From: DASVCS01 sp036381495
GTDB lineage: Bacteria > Gemmatimonadota > Gemmatimonadetes > Longimicrobiales > RSA9
Direction: 5' to 3'
Assembly (NCBI GenBank): GCA_036381495.1
Contig: DASVCS010000015.1
Coordinates: 8,900 to 72,899, forward strand
Length of the DNA stretch: 64,000 nt
The notes beneath the pieces are model-generated. The model ran no database searches and was not told the DNA's origin. It was given only the letters and a program-made list of their open reading frames with translations. The position numbers and the translations under genes were made by a program. Shown here one piece after another: positions 52,462 to 59,873 of the stretch; within the stretch, counting starts at the first letter, position 1, and each line of letters starts with the position of its first letter.

Positions 52462-53028
52462 TCAACACTTCACGGCCGGGTTCCAGTCGGCGAAGAGCCC
52501 GTTGCTGTTCCGCTCCCACACCCACACGTGCAGATACCAGAGCCGGAGCCTGGGAGCCCGCTTCAGCGATCGTCCGAAGATGCGCGGCGCCTCCTCGTCG
52601 GGGCCGCGCGCGGAGAACGGCACGACGTACTCGACGCCGACCAGCTTCGGCTTGCCGCTGCTCGTCGGCGCGTAGACCAGGATCTCCGGATGCTCGACGT
52701 CGAGGTGGTCATCGAGCCGGTCCGGGTGCACGTAGTGCAGTCCCATCCCGCCGGCCGGCGGATTCTCCAGGCAGCCGGGAACCCTCGTCGGGTATCCGGC
52801 GGCGTGGGCGGCCGCAATGTCGTGGAACTCGTCGGTCGCCGCGCGTACGCGTTCGAGGTCACGCACGACGTCCGCGCCGTACGCCATCGCGTCGGGCGAG
52901 GAGGACGCCGAGGCCGAGGCGCTCAGGTCGGCCATCGATGTGGCGCGTTGCGGCGTCCCGCCGCACGCCAGGAGGAGTGCGGAGGCGGCAAGCGCCGCGT
53001 GACCGGGTATTCGTGTCCGAAGCATCAT
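52462..53028 (-). CDS. Uncharacterised lipoprotein
   Basis: 188 residues from ATG 53028. Lipoprotein signal RIPGHAALAASALLLACGG. The mature part has a Ser/Ala-rich linker, then RVRAATDEFHDIAAAHAAGY, ENPPAGGMGLHYVHPDRLDD, LDVEHPEILVYAPTSSGKPK, LVGVEYVVPF and an aromatic C-terminus LRLWYLHVWVWERNSNGLFA. The MGLHYVHP...PE-LVY pattern occurs in secreted bacterial proteins with no assigned function. It lies 43 nt upstream of the double-DoxX gene on the same strand and may share its transcript. Confidence 0.85.
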   Translation of the reverse strand: MMLRTRIPGHAALAASALLLACGGTPQRATSMADLSASASASSSPDAMAYGADVVRDLERVRAATDEFHDIAAAHAAGYPTRVPGCLENPPAGGMGLHYVHPDRLDDHLDVEHPEILVYAPTSSGKPKLVGVEYVVPFSARGPDEEAPRIFGRSLKRAPRLRLWYLHVWVWERNSNGLFADWNPAVKC

Positions 53029-53310
53029 CCCGCTACCTGGAACCGGTGGAACCCACGTGGTGCGCGACTCGCCGAAGCGCCGGCGCGCATGAGCCGGTCG
53101 ACTCGACTCCGGTGGTCGGCCGCACGTCGGCGTTCAAGAGACGGCCGTGCACGGCCCGTGGTCAAGGAAGTGTCGACGAACCGACGGCGGAACGGGATGA
53201 ATGATACCGGGACGCGCCGAATCGCAGGCCCCGGAATCGGTGGGCGCGCCACCGGAGCCATCCCGCGCCGTGCGACCGTGGTCCGCCCGCGGCGGGCGAG
53301 CCGCGTGCCG
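53029..53310. other. Intergenic gap
   Basis: 280 nt between the response regulator stop and the lipoprotein start (both minus strand). Contains the presumed lipoprotein promoter (TTGACC near 53160 on the minus strand, no convincing -10) and GC-rich dyads near 53280-53310. No gene seen. Confidence 0.35.
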
Positions 53311-54123
53311 CTACTCGAAGAGGTTGTCGCGGTAGCCCCGGCTCATGCGCAGCGTCGTGCCTCCTTCGAGCACGACCGTGTAGGCGCCGCCATCGGCCGG
53401 TCGGATCTCAGCGACGCGGTCCAGATTCACGATCGCCGAGCGGTGGATGCGGCGGAACCGGGCGGCGTCCAGGCGCGCCTCCATGTCAGCCATCGTCGCG
53501 CGCAGGAGGTGCGACTCGCCGTCGCAGTGCAGGCGCACGTAGTCGCCGGCGGCCTCGATCCAGACGAGGTCATCGGCCTTGACGAGCAGGTAGCTGTCGC
53601 GCCGCTTGACGACGAACCTGCGCGCGGGCCCGGACGCCGCGTTCGCGCCGGCGGTCCGTCCACAGTCCGCGGCATCGGCGGATCCGGCGTCGCGCGAGTC
53701 CAGGAGCCGCGCCAGCGCACGCCGGACGGCGGCGTCGGACCGCATCGCCTCATGGCGCGCCCGCCGCATCGCGCGGGCGAAGCGCTCGGCCGTGAACGGC
53801 TTGAGCAGGTAATCCAGTGCGTGGACGTCGAATGCGCGCAGGGCGTACTCGTCGTACGCCGTCACGAACACGATGATCGGCAGGTGGTGGGCCGCCGTCC
53901 GCTCGAGGACCTCGAATCCGTCCATCTCCGGCATCTGGATGTCGAGGAACACGATATCCGGCCGCAACGCCGTGATCGCCGCGACGGCGGCCGGCCCGTC
54001 CTCCGCCTCGCCCACGATCTCGACGTCGGGCTCCGACTCGAGCCGGGCGCGGACCATTTCCCGCGCGAGTGGCTCGTCGTCCACGATCAGCGCCCGGATC
54101 GCCGAGCCGGCCGCGTCGCTCAC
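53311..54123 (-). CDS. LytTR-family response regulator
   Basis: 270 residues from ATG 54123, which overlaps the kinase stop (ATGA). The receiver domain (about 8-125) has the acidic pair in RALIVDDEPLAREMVRARLE, the phospho-acceptor Asp in PDIVFLDIQMPEMDGFEV, and the Thr/Lys positions in VFVTAYDEYALRAF and LLKPF. A variable linker (about 140-165) precedes the LytTR DNA-binding domain: RFVVKRRDSYLLVKADDLVW, EAAGDYVRLHCDGESHLLRA, FRRIHRSAIVNLDRVAEIRP. With the upstream LytS-type kinase it forms a complete two-component system. Target genes are unknown. Confidence 0.96.
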   Translation of the reverse strand: MSDAAGSAIRALIVDDEPLAREMVRARLESEPDVEIVGEAEDGPAAVAAITALRPDIVFLDIQMPEMDGFEVLERTAAHHLPIIVFVTAYDEYALRAFDVHALDYLLKPFTAERFARAMRRARHEAMRSDAAVRRALARLLDSRDAGSADAADCGRTAGANAASGPARRFVVKRRDSYLLVKADDLVWIEAAGDYVRLHCDGESHLLRATMADMEARLDAARFRRIHRSAIVNLDRVAEIRPADGGAYTVVLEGGTTLRMSRGYRDNLFE

Positions 54124-55286
54124 GTCGCCTCCGCGGCCTGCCGCGCCGGCTCGGTCGGCGCCGCCCGGCCGCCCGGCCGCTGCAACGGGATCCGGATCAC
54201 GACCTCGCCGCCGCCGCCCTCCGCGTCGCCGGCCTCGAAGCGACAGCCGTCGCCGTAGCGCTGCTCGAGGCGCGCGCGCGTGTTCGCCAGCCCGATCCCG
54301 TGCGACTCCGTCGGCCCGGCGGCCGCACCGAAGCCGGGGCCGGTGTCGCGGATCCGAATCCGGAGCGCATCGGCTTCCGCTCTCGCCGCGATCTCGATCC
54401 GCACCGGACCGCGCCGCCGAGCGACGCCGTGCAGGACCGCGTTCTCGGCCAGCGGCTGCATGATCATCCGCGGCACGAGGGCGTCCAGCGCGTCGGGGTC
54501 GATCGTCTTCTCGACGACCATGCGCTCGCCGTAGCGGAGCCGCTGGATCTCGAGGTAGAGGTCCACGGCCTCGAGCTCACGGGAGAGCGGGACGTCCTGT
54601 TCGCCGCCGTCATCAAGCGAGTAATCCAGGATCTCGCGCAGACGGCTCAGGCCGCCGACGACCGCCTCGCGCTCGCCGCGCAGCGCGAGCGCGGAGACCG
54701 CGTTCAGCGTGTTGTACAGGAAGTGCGGGTCGAGCCGATTGCGCAGCGCCTGGAGTTGCGCGCGGGTCAGACGCGCCCGCAGCTCGGACGCCGCCAACTC
54801 CCGCTCGCGGGCATCGCGATGGTACCGGAGCGCGTGGTGTACGCCCACGATCGCACCGTAGGTCAGCAGCTCCATGATGAAGTACCAGTTGATGAGCTGC
54901 TGGAATACGACCGAAAACGAGTCGCCGGTGGTGCCCATCGCCGTGGCGGCGACCGCGGTCCCTCCGAGGTGTGCGAACGTGAAGAGGACGAAGGTGATGA
55001 CATGCGCCGGGACGTGGCGCAGACCGTGGCTGCGGTCGAGCGGGTAGCGATCCGAAACCCACAGGACCGCGGGGGCGAGCACGGCCAGGATCACCCACGA
55101 CGGCAGGACCCGCCCGAGCGCCGCAGTGAACGGTATCGGTGCCTCGTTCTGGAGCGCCCGCACGTAGGTCTGCGTCGTCTCGACCGTCGCGAGGGCCAGG
55201 CAGGCGCCGAGGATCACGCCCGCCCGCACGAGACCGCGCCGCCACCGGGTCCCACCCTTCTCGATGGGCGCGGCGTAGACCGTCAC
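54120..55286 (-). CDS. LytS/YehU-type membrane sensor histidine kinase
   Basis: About 388 residues from GTG 55286; the open frame extends to 55379 but would overlap the preceding gene by 70 nt. Four transmembrane segments occupy about 25-160 (AGVILGACLALATVETTQTY, SWVILAVLAPAVLWVSDRY, VITFVLFTFAHLGGTAVA, FIMELLTYGAIVGVHHAL). The His_kinase domain has the phospho-acceptor in NRLDPHFLYNTLNAVSALAL, then the HATPase with MIMQPLAENAVLHGVARR and DTGPGFG, and ESHGIGLANTRARLEQRYGD. It has no dedicated sensor domain. It is translationally coupled to the LytTR regulator. Confidence 0.94.
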   Translation of the reverse strand: MTVYAAPIEKGGTRWRRGLVRAGVILGACLALATVETTQTYVRALQNEAPIPFTAALGRVLPSWVILAVLAPAVLWVSDRYPLDRSHGLRHVPAHVITFVLFTFAHLGGTAVAATAMGTTGDSFSVVFQQLINWYFIMELLTYGAIVGVHHALRYHRDARERELAASELRARLTRAQLQALRNRLDPHFLYNTLNAVSALALRGEREAVVGGLSRLREILDYSLDDGGEQDVPLSRELEAVDLYLEIQRLRYGERMVVEKTIDPDALDALVPRMIMQPLAENAVLHGVARRRGPVRIEIAARAEADALRIRIRDTGPGFGAAAGPTESHGIGLANTRARLEQRYGDGCRFEAGDAEGGGGEVVIRIPLQRPGGRAAPTEPARQAAEAT

Positions 55287-55308
55287 CGGTTGCAATCCAT
55301 TCGGGATC

Positions 55309-55929
55309 CTAAGAACACCCTTCCACCCACTCGACGGCCGGGAGCGCTCCCGCGCGATACCGTTCCACCGCACGGCCATCCGTCTCGAAGACGATCCGGC
55401 GCTCCGCCCCGGTCGGTCCAGGCGGCGTCACGATCAGGTAATGACCTTCCGTGTACTTGTGCGGCCGTACTTCGACCCGCCCCGGATAGAGCGCCTGGAT
55501 CTCGTCCTCGGTGCTGCCGATCCGCGCGCCCTCCGCAGTCGCGGTCCCGCCCTCCCACACATCCACTCGCGCGACGGATCCATCCACCATCATGACCGCG
55601 ACGCCCTGGGGCCACGTCGGCGGGAGGATGTAATCGCAGCCACCCGGCTCGTCCGGCACGTCGACGGCACCCCCCAGCGCCCGCGCCACCTCCTCCGTGC
55701 TCATGCCGATGCGGATCGGACCCAGGCCATCCGCGGTTACGACCCAGCTCGGATCGAACGATGCCGGCGCCGACGTCGCCTCATCCTGCGCCCGCCCGCG
55801 TTCCTGCTGGACGACGTCGCCGCCTTCTCCCGAACGGGACGAATCCGCTCTCGTGGCCACCTGCGCCCCCGGGCCGCCGCCGCACCCGAGGACCACGATC
55901 CCGGCCAACGCCAAACCGCACAGCTTCAT
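55309..55929 (-). CDS. Uncharacterised lipoprotein with SmpA-like repeat motif
   Basis: 206 residues from ATG 55929; lipoprotein signal KLCGLALAGIVVLGC. The mature part has a Ser/Glu/Gln-rich linker, then TADGLGPIRIGMSTEEVARA and, after a Cys-containing strand (GGCDYILPPTWPQGVAVMMV), a second related stretch EGARIGSTEDEIQALYPGRV. The IRIGMS-EEV motif resembles short domains that occur in secreted lipoproteins (SmpA/OmlA-like). It precedes the kinase gene by 22 nt and may be part of the same operon. Function unknown. Confidence 0.83.
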   Translation of the reverse strand: MKLCGLALAGIVVLGCGGGPGAQVATRADSSRSGEGGDVVQQERGRAQDEATSAPASFDPSWVVTADGLGPIRIGMSTEEVARALGGAVDVPDEPGGCDYILPPTWPQGVAVMMVDGSVARVDVWEGGTATAEGARIGSTEDEIQALYPGRVEVRPHKYTEGHYLIVTPPGPTGAERRIVFETDGRAVERYRAGALPAVEWVEGCS

Positions 55930-56279
55930 CGCACACTCGCTCCCCATCCAGGGCGTCGCTCCTCCCCGCGCGTCCGACACGACAGACGCGACCCCGCCGG
56001 ACCGTCAAGGATGACGAGCAACCGTCCATCCGCGGCAGCCTCCCGCGCTCCCCACCCTGGCGCGCTCCCGTGCTGTGGCGGGTGATCGATGCGACGTCAC
56101 GTCCGGAGAACGCGTAACATCATGCCACTTTGCACAGCCCCGCGGCGAGGTCTTACGCAGACCGCGGCGCCGCCCGCCGCGCTCCGCCAGGCCGGGGCGG
56201 CGCCAGGCCGCCGCAGCGTGGGCGCGACGTCGTGCGCGGTCAGACCGCTACCCGGACCGCGTGTACGCGGCGGTCCCGG

Positions 56280-56864
56280 TCACTGCTTCCCGGAAGACCA
56301 CCGCAACGGCGCGATCCGCTCGCCTGCCTCCGAATCCCTGATCAGCGTGGCGAGGCGCCTTCTCCTCGTCTCCTCCCGCTTGGCGCTGATCACCCACCAC
56401 GTGGCGGTTCGCCGGTACGAGGGCGGCTGGGCCTCGAAGAACGCCCACGCCTTCGCATTCGCCCGAAACTCCGCCTCGTACGCCTCTCCGAGCTCCACGA
56501 CCCCCTGGTCGAACGAATATCGTCGCGTGCGATCCTCCTTCCGCCCGGCGAAGGCTTCGAGCCCCGCCGGCTGCATGCGCCCCGCCTCGATCAGCTCCTG
56601 CGCTCGCCGGATGTTCGCTGTGCTCCAGATACTTCCCGGCCGGCGCGGCGTGAAGCGGATGCGGTAACTCACCTCGTCGATCGACTTGCGGATGCCGTCG
56701 ATCCAGCCGAAGCAGAGCGCTTCATCGACCGATTCCGGCCAGGTGAGGCTCGGACGGCCCGACGTCTTCTTGTAGAAGCCGACCCAGAGCTCATCCGCCG
56801 TCGCGTGATGCCGTTCGAGCCACGCGCGGAATTCCGCGGGGGTGCGGAAGAAGTGGGTTTCCAT
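56280..56864 (-). CDS. YdeI/OmdA-family protein
   Basis: 194 residues from ATG 56864. Motifs of this family: FFRTPAEFRAWLERHHATAD, ELWVGFYKKTSGRPSLTWPE, SVDEALCFGWIDGIRKSIDE, YRIRFTPRRPGSIWSTANIR, and the C-terminal AQPPSYRRTATWWVISAKRE. The family is annotated as bacteriocin-protection or OmpD-associated from distant homologues; its biochemical function is unknown. Complete and normal length. The region 55930-56279 upstream on the map is empty. A fragment of the PPSYRR segment recurs at 51408-51445. Confidence 0.93.
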   Translation of the reverse strand: METHFFRTPAEFRAWLERHHATADELWVGFYKKTSGRPSLTWPESVDEALCFGWIDGIRKSIDEVSYRIRFTPRRPGSIWSTANIRRAQELIEAGRMQPAGLEAFAGRKEDRTRRYSFDQGVVELGEAYEAEFRANAKAWAFFEAQPPSYRRTATWWVISAKREETRRRRLATLIRDSEAGERIAPLRWSSGKQ

Positions 56865-56874
56865 GGTTCTCCCG

Positions 56875-56964
56875 GTTGAGGGACCGCGCGAACACTTCGA
56901 TGAGTTCCGCCATCTTGCCGTGCTGCAGATCGATCACGCAGAGGAATTCGGCGTGCACCGGCTC
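56875..56964 (-). pseudogene. C-terminal fragment of an NTF2/SnoaL-like protein
   Basis: EPVHAEFLCVIDLQHGKMAE, then LIEVFARSLN, is the last strand region of a SnoaL-like NTF2 fold (RxxF-x-V-DGKI-E pattern). Homology stops exactly at the edge (56965) of the 23-bp inverted repeat. No N-terminal part is found beyond the repeat. Remnant produced by an insertion or inversion. Confidence 0.5.
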
Positions 56965-57236
56965 GCCGGCACGCACGCATCGAGGAAGATCGCCGCCCCG
57001 ATACTCTTCCGCCACCACAGCAGCACTCCGGCACCTGCGAGGAGGGCGAAATCGAGCAGAGCGAAGCGCGTTACCGCTGTAACGAACCGCAGCCCGTCCG
57101 TGCCCAGGAGCGCAAAGACCGCTCCCACGCCGCCAGCGACGAAGGCGACGGCGCCGGCGCGGGTCGTCCGGTCCTCTGCCCGGCGCCGCGCTTCGAACCA
57201 GCGATCATTCCTCGATGCGTGCGTGCCGGCGGTCAT
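56934..57236 (-). CDS. Small membrane protein, probably truncated
   Basis: 100 residues from ATG 57236. RNDRWFEARRRAEDRTTRAG is followed by two hydrophobic helices (AVAFVAGGVGAVFALLGT and FALLDFALLAGAGVLLWW), then KSIGAAIF. At that point (56987) the frame enters the 23-bp inverted repeat and ends in unrelated residues (CVPASRCTPNSSA). Its own first codons are in the other repeat arm. The natural C-terminus, probably one or two more helices, appears lost. Confidence 0.5.
   Translation of the reverse strand: MTAGTHASRNDRWFEARRRAEDRTTRAGAVAFVAGGVGAVFALLGTDGLRFVTAVTRFALLDFALLAGAGVLLWWRKSIGAAIFLDACVPASRCTPNSSA
56965..57230. repeat. Perfect 23-bp inverted repeat flanking a 220-bp segment
   Basis: GCCGGCACGCACGCATCGAG plus GAA at 56965-56987 is perfectly complementary to 57208-57230. 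The arms enclose most of the small membrane gene. The left arm is also the edge of the NTF2-like fragment. Possible readings: ends of a small mobile element, an invertible segment, or an inverted duplication. Confidence 0.75.
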
Positions 57237-57357
57237 TCGGTTCTGGTGCACTGGGACGAGTGGGTGATGGGGCCGAGCATTCCAGCGTTCACGATGTCGA
57301 GCGAGGCACGGCCGTTGGAGTCGGTGGACCGCCGGGGAGAATCCTGCCTCCCTGCGG

Positions 57358-57660
57358 TCAATGCCCCCATACCGCGACGAACGGGATCTCGGTCCATACA
57401 CGCCAAATCCCGTCCTCGTCGGGGCGAAGGACCGCGACCCCGAACGTCTCCTCCTCCAGCCCTTTCTTCCAGGTCCAGACGAGCACCTCCGGTGCGCCAT
57501 CCCCGGTCACGTCCAGCGGAGCGAGGGGCTCCCAGATCCCTTCGTGTGTCCAGGGACGATCCGTGAGTCGCTCGAAGCGGAGGAACAATAGTTCGACGGA
57601 GTCCGCCGCAATGACCGCCGCGCCCGCGAACACAGTGGTTGACGGTCCCCTCGACCGCAC
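57358..57660 (-). CDS. Small protein with FG-GAP/VCBS-like motif
   Basis: 100 residues from GTG 57660. The recognisable part is PLAPLDVTGDGAPEVLVWTW, the DxTGDGxPEVLV calcium-loop type found in FG-GAP and VCBS repeat proteins, followed by GVAVLRPDEDGIWRVWTEIP. There is no signal peptide, and the N-terminus ADSVELLFLRFERLTDRPWT looks like the inside of a longer chain. It may be the C-terminal half of the preceding gene (57682-58467) separated by a frameshift, or an independent small gene. Confidence 0.55.
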   Translation of the reverse strand: MRSRGPSTTVFAGAAVIAADSVELLFLRFERLTDRPWTHEGIWEPLAPLDVTGDGAPEVLVWTWKKGLEEETFGVAVLRPDEDGIWRVWTEIPFVAVWGH

Positions 57661-57681
57661 GGGCCGGGCGGTCCAGCTCCC

Positions 57682-58467
57682 TCAGATCTGGCGAGTCTCA
57701 TCCCCGACATTCCAGAGGTCCATCTTGGGGGCCGACTCGATGGTGGCGAAAACGGAGTCGCCGTTCCGGTTGACCTCGTTTTGCACCGCCATGAGAAATT
57801 CCCGTCGGATGTCCTCATCGATGTCATACGCGTGCGCAATGCGCTGCGGCGATGAGGACGGCAGAGAATCCGCCGGGAGCGCCAGAGAACGGAGCCCCTG
57901 CGGAAGTTCCACCTCGGGGGGGCCTACCTCGAACGCCGGCACGAGGAAGCGCATGTACGGGCGGTCCGGGGCCGAGCGTGAGAGATGAAGATCCCCACGC
58001 ACACTCCGATCCGGAAACAACGCGATGGGGCGTTCGGTCGGCTGCGGTCCTCCTGGCTGGGCGGAATCCAGCCCTCCGATCTGAAAAGCCAGAGGCGGCC
58101 GCGACCCGATACCGAGCACGTATATGGTCCTCAGGATCGGCTGCCGTCTGACTACGGTTGCGACTGAATCCGTGTCAATTGCGACCGAATCCGTGTCGCG
58201 ATCCGTTGTCGTGCCCAGGTCCCCGGGTTCCTCACCCCTCGGTGCCCGGCTGTCGGCCCGTTCGTCTTCTTGCAGGCCAACCATCGGCTCGCGCGGATCC
58301 CCCACCGCTGCAGATGCTTCGCCTCGCCGGTCGACGGCGAGAACCGAGTCCTCGTGGGTCCCTCCGGCCGTCCTGTCGCCGGTTCCGACGCACGCTCCGC
58401 AGGCGAGCGCGACCAGAACAGGAGCGTAGCGCGAACACCGCCGCAACCAATCTGTCGACTTTACCAT
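57682..58467 (-). CDS. Uncharacterised lipoprotein
   Basis: 261 residues from ATG 58467. Lipoprotein signal CSRYAPVLVALACGACVG. The middle is Asp/Glu/Ser-rich with a near repeat (TDSVAIDTDSVATVV, coming from two copies of a 15-nt unit at about 58164-58195). The C-terminal part (YMRFLVPAFEVGPPEVELPQ, DIDEDIRREFLMAVQNEVNR, SVFATIESAPKMDLWNVGDE) looks structured but matches no family I know. The following ORF on the same strand starts 22 nt after its stop. Base use is less GC-extreme than in neighbouring genes. Confidence 0.7.
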   Translation of the reverse strand: MVKSTDWLRRCSRYAPVLVALACGACVGTGDRTAGGTHEDSVLAVDRRGEASAAVGDPREPMVGLQEDERADSRAPRGEEPGDLGTTTDRDTDSVAIDTDSVATVVRRQPILRTIYVLGIGSRPPLAFQIGGLDSAQPGGPQPTERPIALFPDRSVRGDLHLSRSAPDRPYMRFLVPAFEVGPPEVELPQGLRSLALPADSLPSSSPQRIAHAYDIDEDIRREFLMAVQNEVNRNGDSVFATIESAPKMDLWNVGDETRQI

Positions 58468-58478
58468 TCGTAAACGCC

Positions 58479-59498
58479 TCAGTTCAATCGGTCGAGCAAT
58501 GCCGATGCATTGCCGGAGAGGAGCACGTACTCGCGTGTGGTGAAGATCCCCTGAGCGGCTGACCGGTCCAGCCCTCTCAGGTAGGCATCGATCTGCGCTC
58601 GGCCCGGTATCCGCCGGCCCGCCCGGAGCTGTCGCTCGGCGTTGGCCAGATGTGATGCCAGGGCCGTACACTGTCCGAAACGCGCGCCTTGCGCCTCGTC
58701 ATCGCAGACCATCCTGTGCAATCTCTGCAACGCCGCGAGCATTGCCAGGTCCGAAAGCGCGGAACGAGCCGCCTCCAACGGTGCCCGGTATCGCTGTGCG
58801 GCGCCCTGTATGAACGACCACCGGTCGTGGGCGATCGTGTCGTTCTCTGCCAGTGAGGCCACGACGGGAGTCCATTCGGGCAGCACAACCTCTCCGACCG
58901 TTTCGACGAACGCGTAGCGCGAGTTCGGAACAGAATCGAAAGCCGCAACGAAGAGGCGCCGGTCGATGATTCTTCGTTGTGTCTCGGTGAGGCGGATCTC
59001 GCCGTTCCGGTCGGCAAGCAGCATTTCGCCAAGCGTCGGAACGATATCGGAGCGGAGCGGCCAGTGCTCACGCCACGCCTCTTCCAGCGCCGGCAGGGCG
59101 CGGTCGGGGTGTCGCGCCAGGAAGCGACGAGCGCCGACGCTGACATCGATTCCGAGAAAGGCGAGTGGGCGCACCGCATCCGGATCGCCGGTCCGCAACA
59201 CGAGGAGCACCACATCGATCAGGTACTCACCGTATCCCTCTCCTACGGGTCCTTCGGCGTTCCACGTCTCATCGACTTCCCGGGCGAGCAGATCGATAGC
59301 CGCAGCGGCATATCCGGCCGGAAGATCCGCGTCGGACATCTGGTTCAGCGCCGCTACCGCCGCCGACCGCACCACCCAGTCCGGATCAGCCAGCTTCGCG
59401 ACGAGGGTGTCACTCCCCTGGCCCCGCAGTGGACGGGGGAGGATGAGGAGGAAAGCGATCAATAGGAACGCCCTGTGTCGCTGCGCCAAGTACGCCAT
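58479..59498 (-). CDS. Secreted helical-repeat protein, uncharacterised
   Basis: 339 residues from ATG 59498. Signal peptide HRAFLLIAFLLILPRPLRGQ. It then shows one HEAT-like pair (DTLVAKLADPDWVVRSAAVA, ALNQMSDADLPAGYAAAAID) and further helices (HPDRALPALEEAWREHWPLR, RYRAPLEAARSALSDLAMLA) up to REYVLLSGNASALLDRLN. A helical solenoid is likely; function unknown. It lies 12 nt upstream of the lipoprotein gene at 58467, so the two (and the small ORF after them) form an operon. Codon use is less GC-biased than average here. Confidence 0.75.
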   Translation of the reverse strand: MAYLAQRHRAFLLIAFLLILPRPLRGQGSDTLVAKLADPDWVVRSAAVAALNQMSDADLPAGYAAAAIDLLAREVDETWNAEGPVGEGYGEYLIDVVLLVLRTGDPDAVRPLAFLGIDVSVGARRFLARHPDRALPALEEAWREHWPLRSDIVPTLGEMLLADRNGEIRLTETQRRIIDRRLFVAAFDSVPNSRYAFVETVGEVVLPEWTPVVASLAENDTIAHDRWSFIQGAAQRYRAPLEAARSALSDLAMLAALQRLHRMVCDDEAQGARFGQCTALASHLANAERQLRAGRRIPGRAQIDAYLRGLDRSAAQGIFTTREYVLLSGNASALLDRLN

Positions 59499-59873
59499 CT
59501 CGTCGATTCCTCCGGGTTGCGGGGCAGAGATTGACGTTCCGGACGTCCAGATGAGCACATCTCCGTTCCATAAAGGATCGGCACATGCCCCGCCGCCGTT
59601 CAATCCCCGGCTGCGGCGCCGTGTCCAGTACAGGTTCCGCTGCAAGGCTGCTTCGCGAGTCCCTGATTGCGGCGGAAATGTTTGGAAGTCGACTGAGTGC
59701 GACACCTTCGCCGGCGCTCGTGCCGAACTGCTCCTCGCCCTCCTGGCCACCGACGTGCTGGCCGGCGGCGCCCACCTGCTCGGCCGAAACGAGCAGGCGG
59801 GAATCAGGTGCGAGCGATTCCGCACCGTCGTCCCAGAGTGCACTGCGCGCGTGCTGCTGAGGTGCCTCGCGCC
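59499..59873. other. Intergenic gap
   Basis: 375 nt between the helical-repeat gene start and the ModC stop. It contains short open frames in several phases, none with a recognisable domain or ribosome-binding site. It must hold the promoter of the operon reading left; no convincing -35/-10 pair was found. Confidence 0.4.

Noticed and set aside
59499..59873. Small gene on the plus strand near 59585-59860
   Set aside because: The 91-codon frame starts with ATG but has no ribosome-binding site, no domain and Ser/Pro/Arg-rich content; considered chance.
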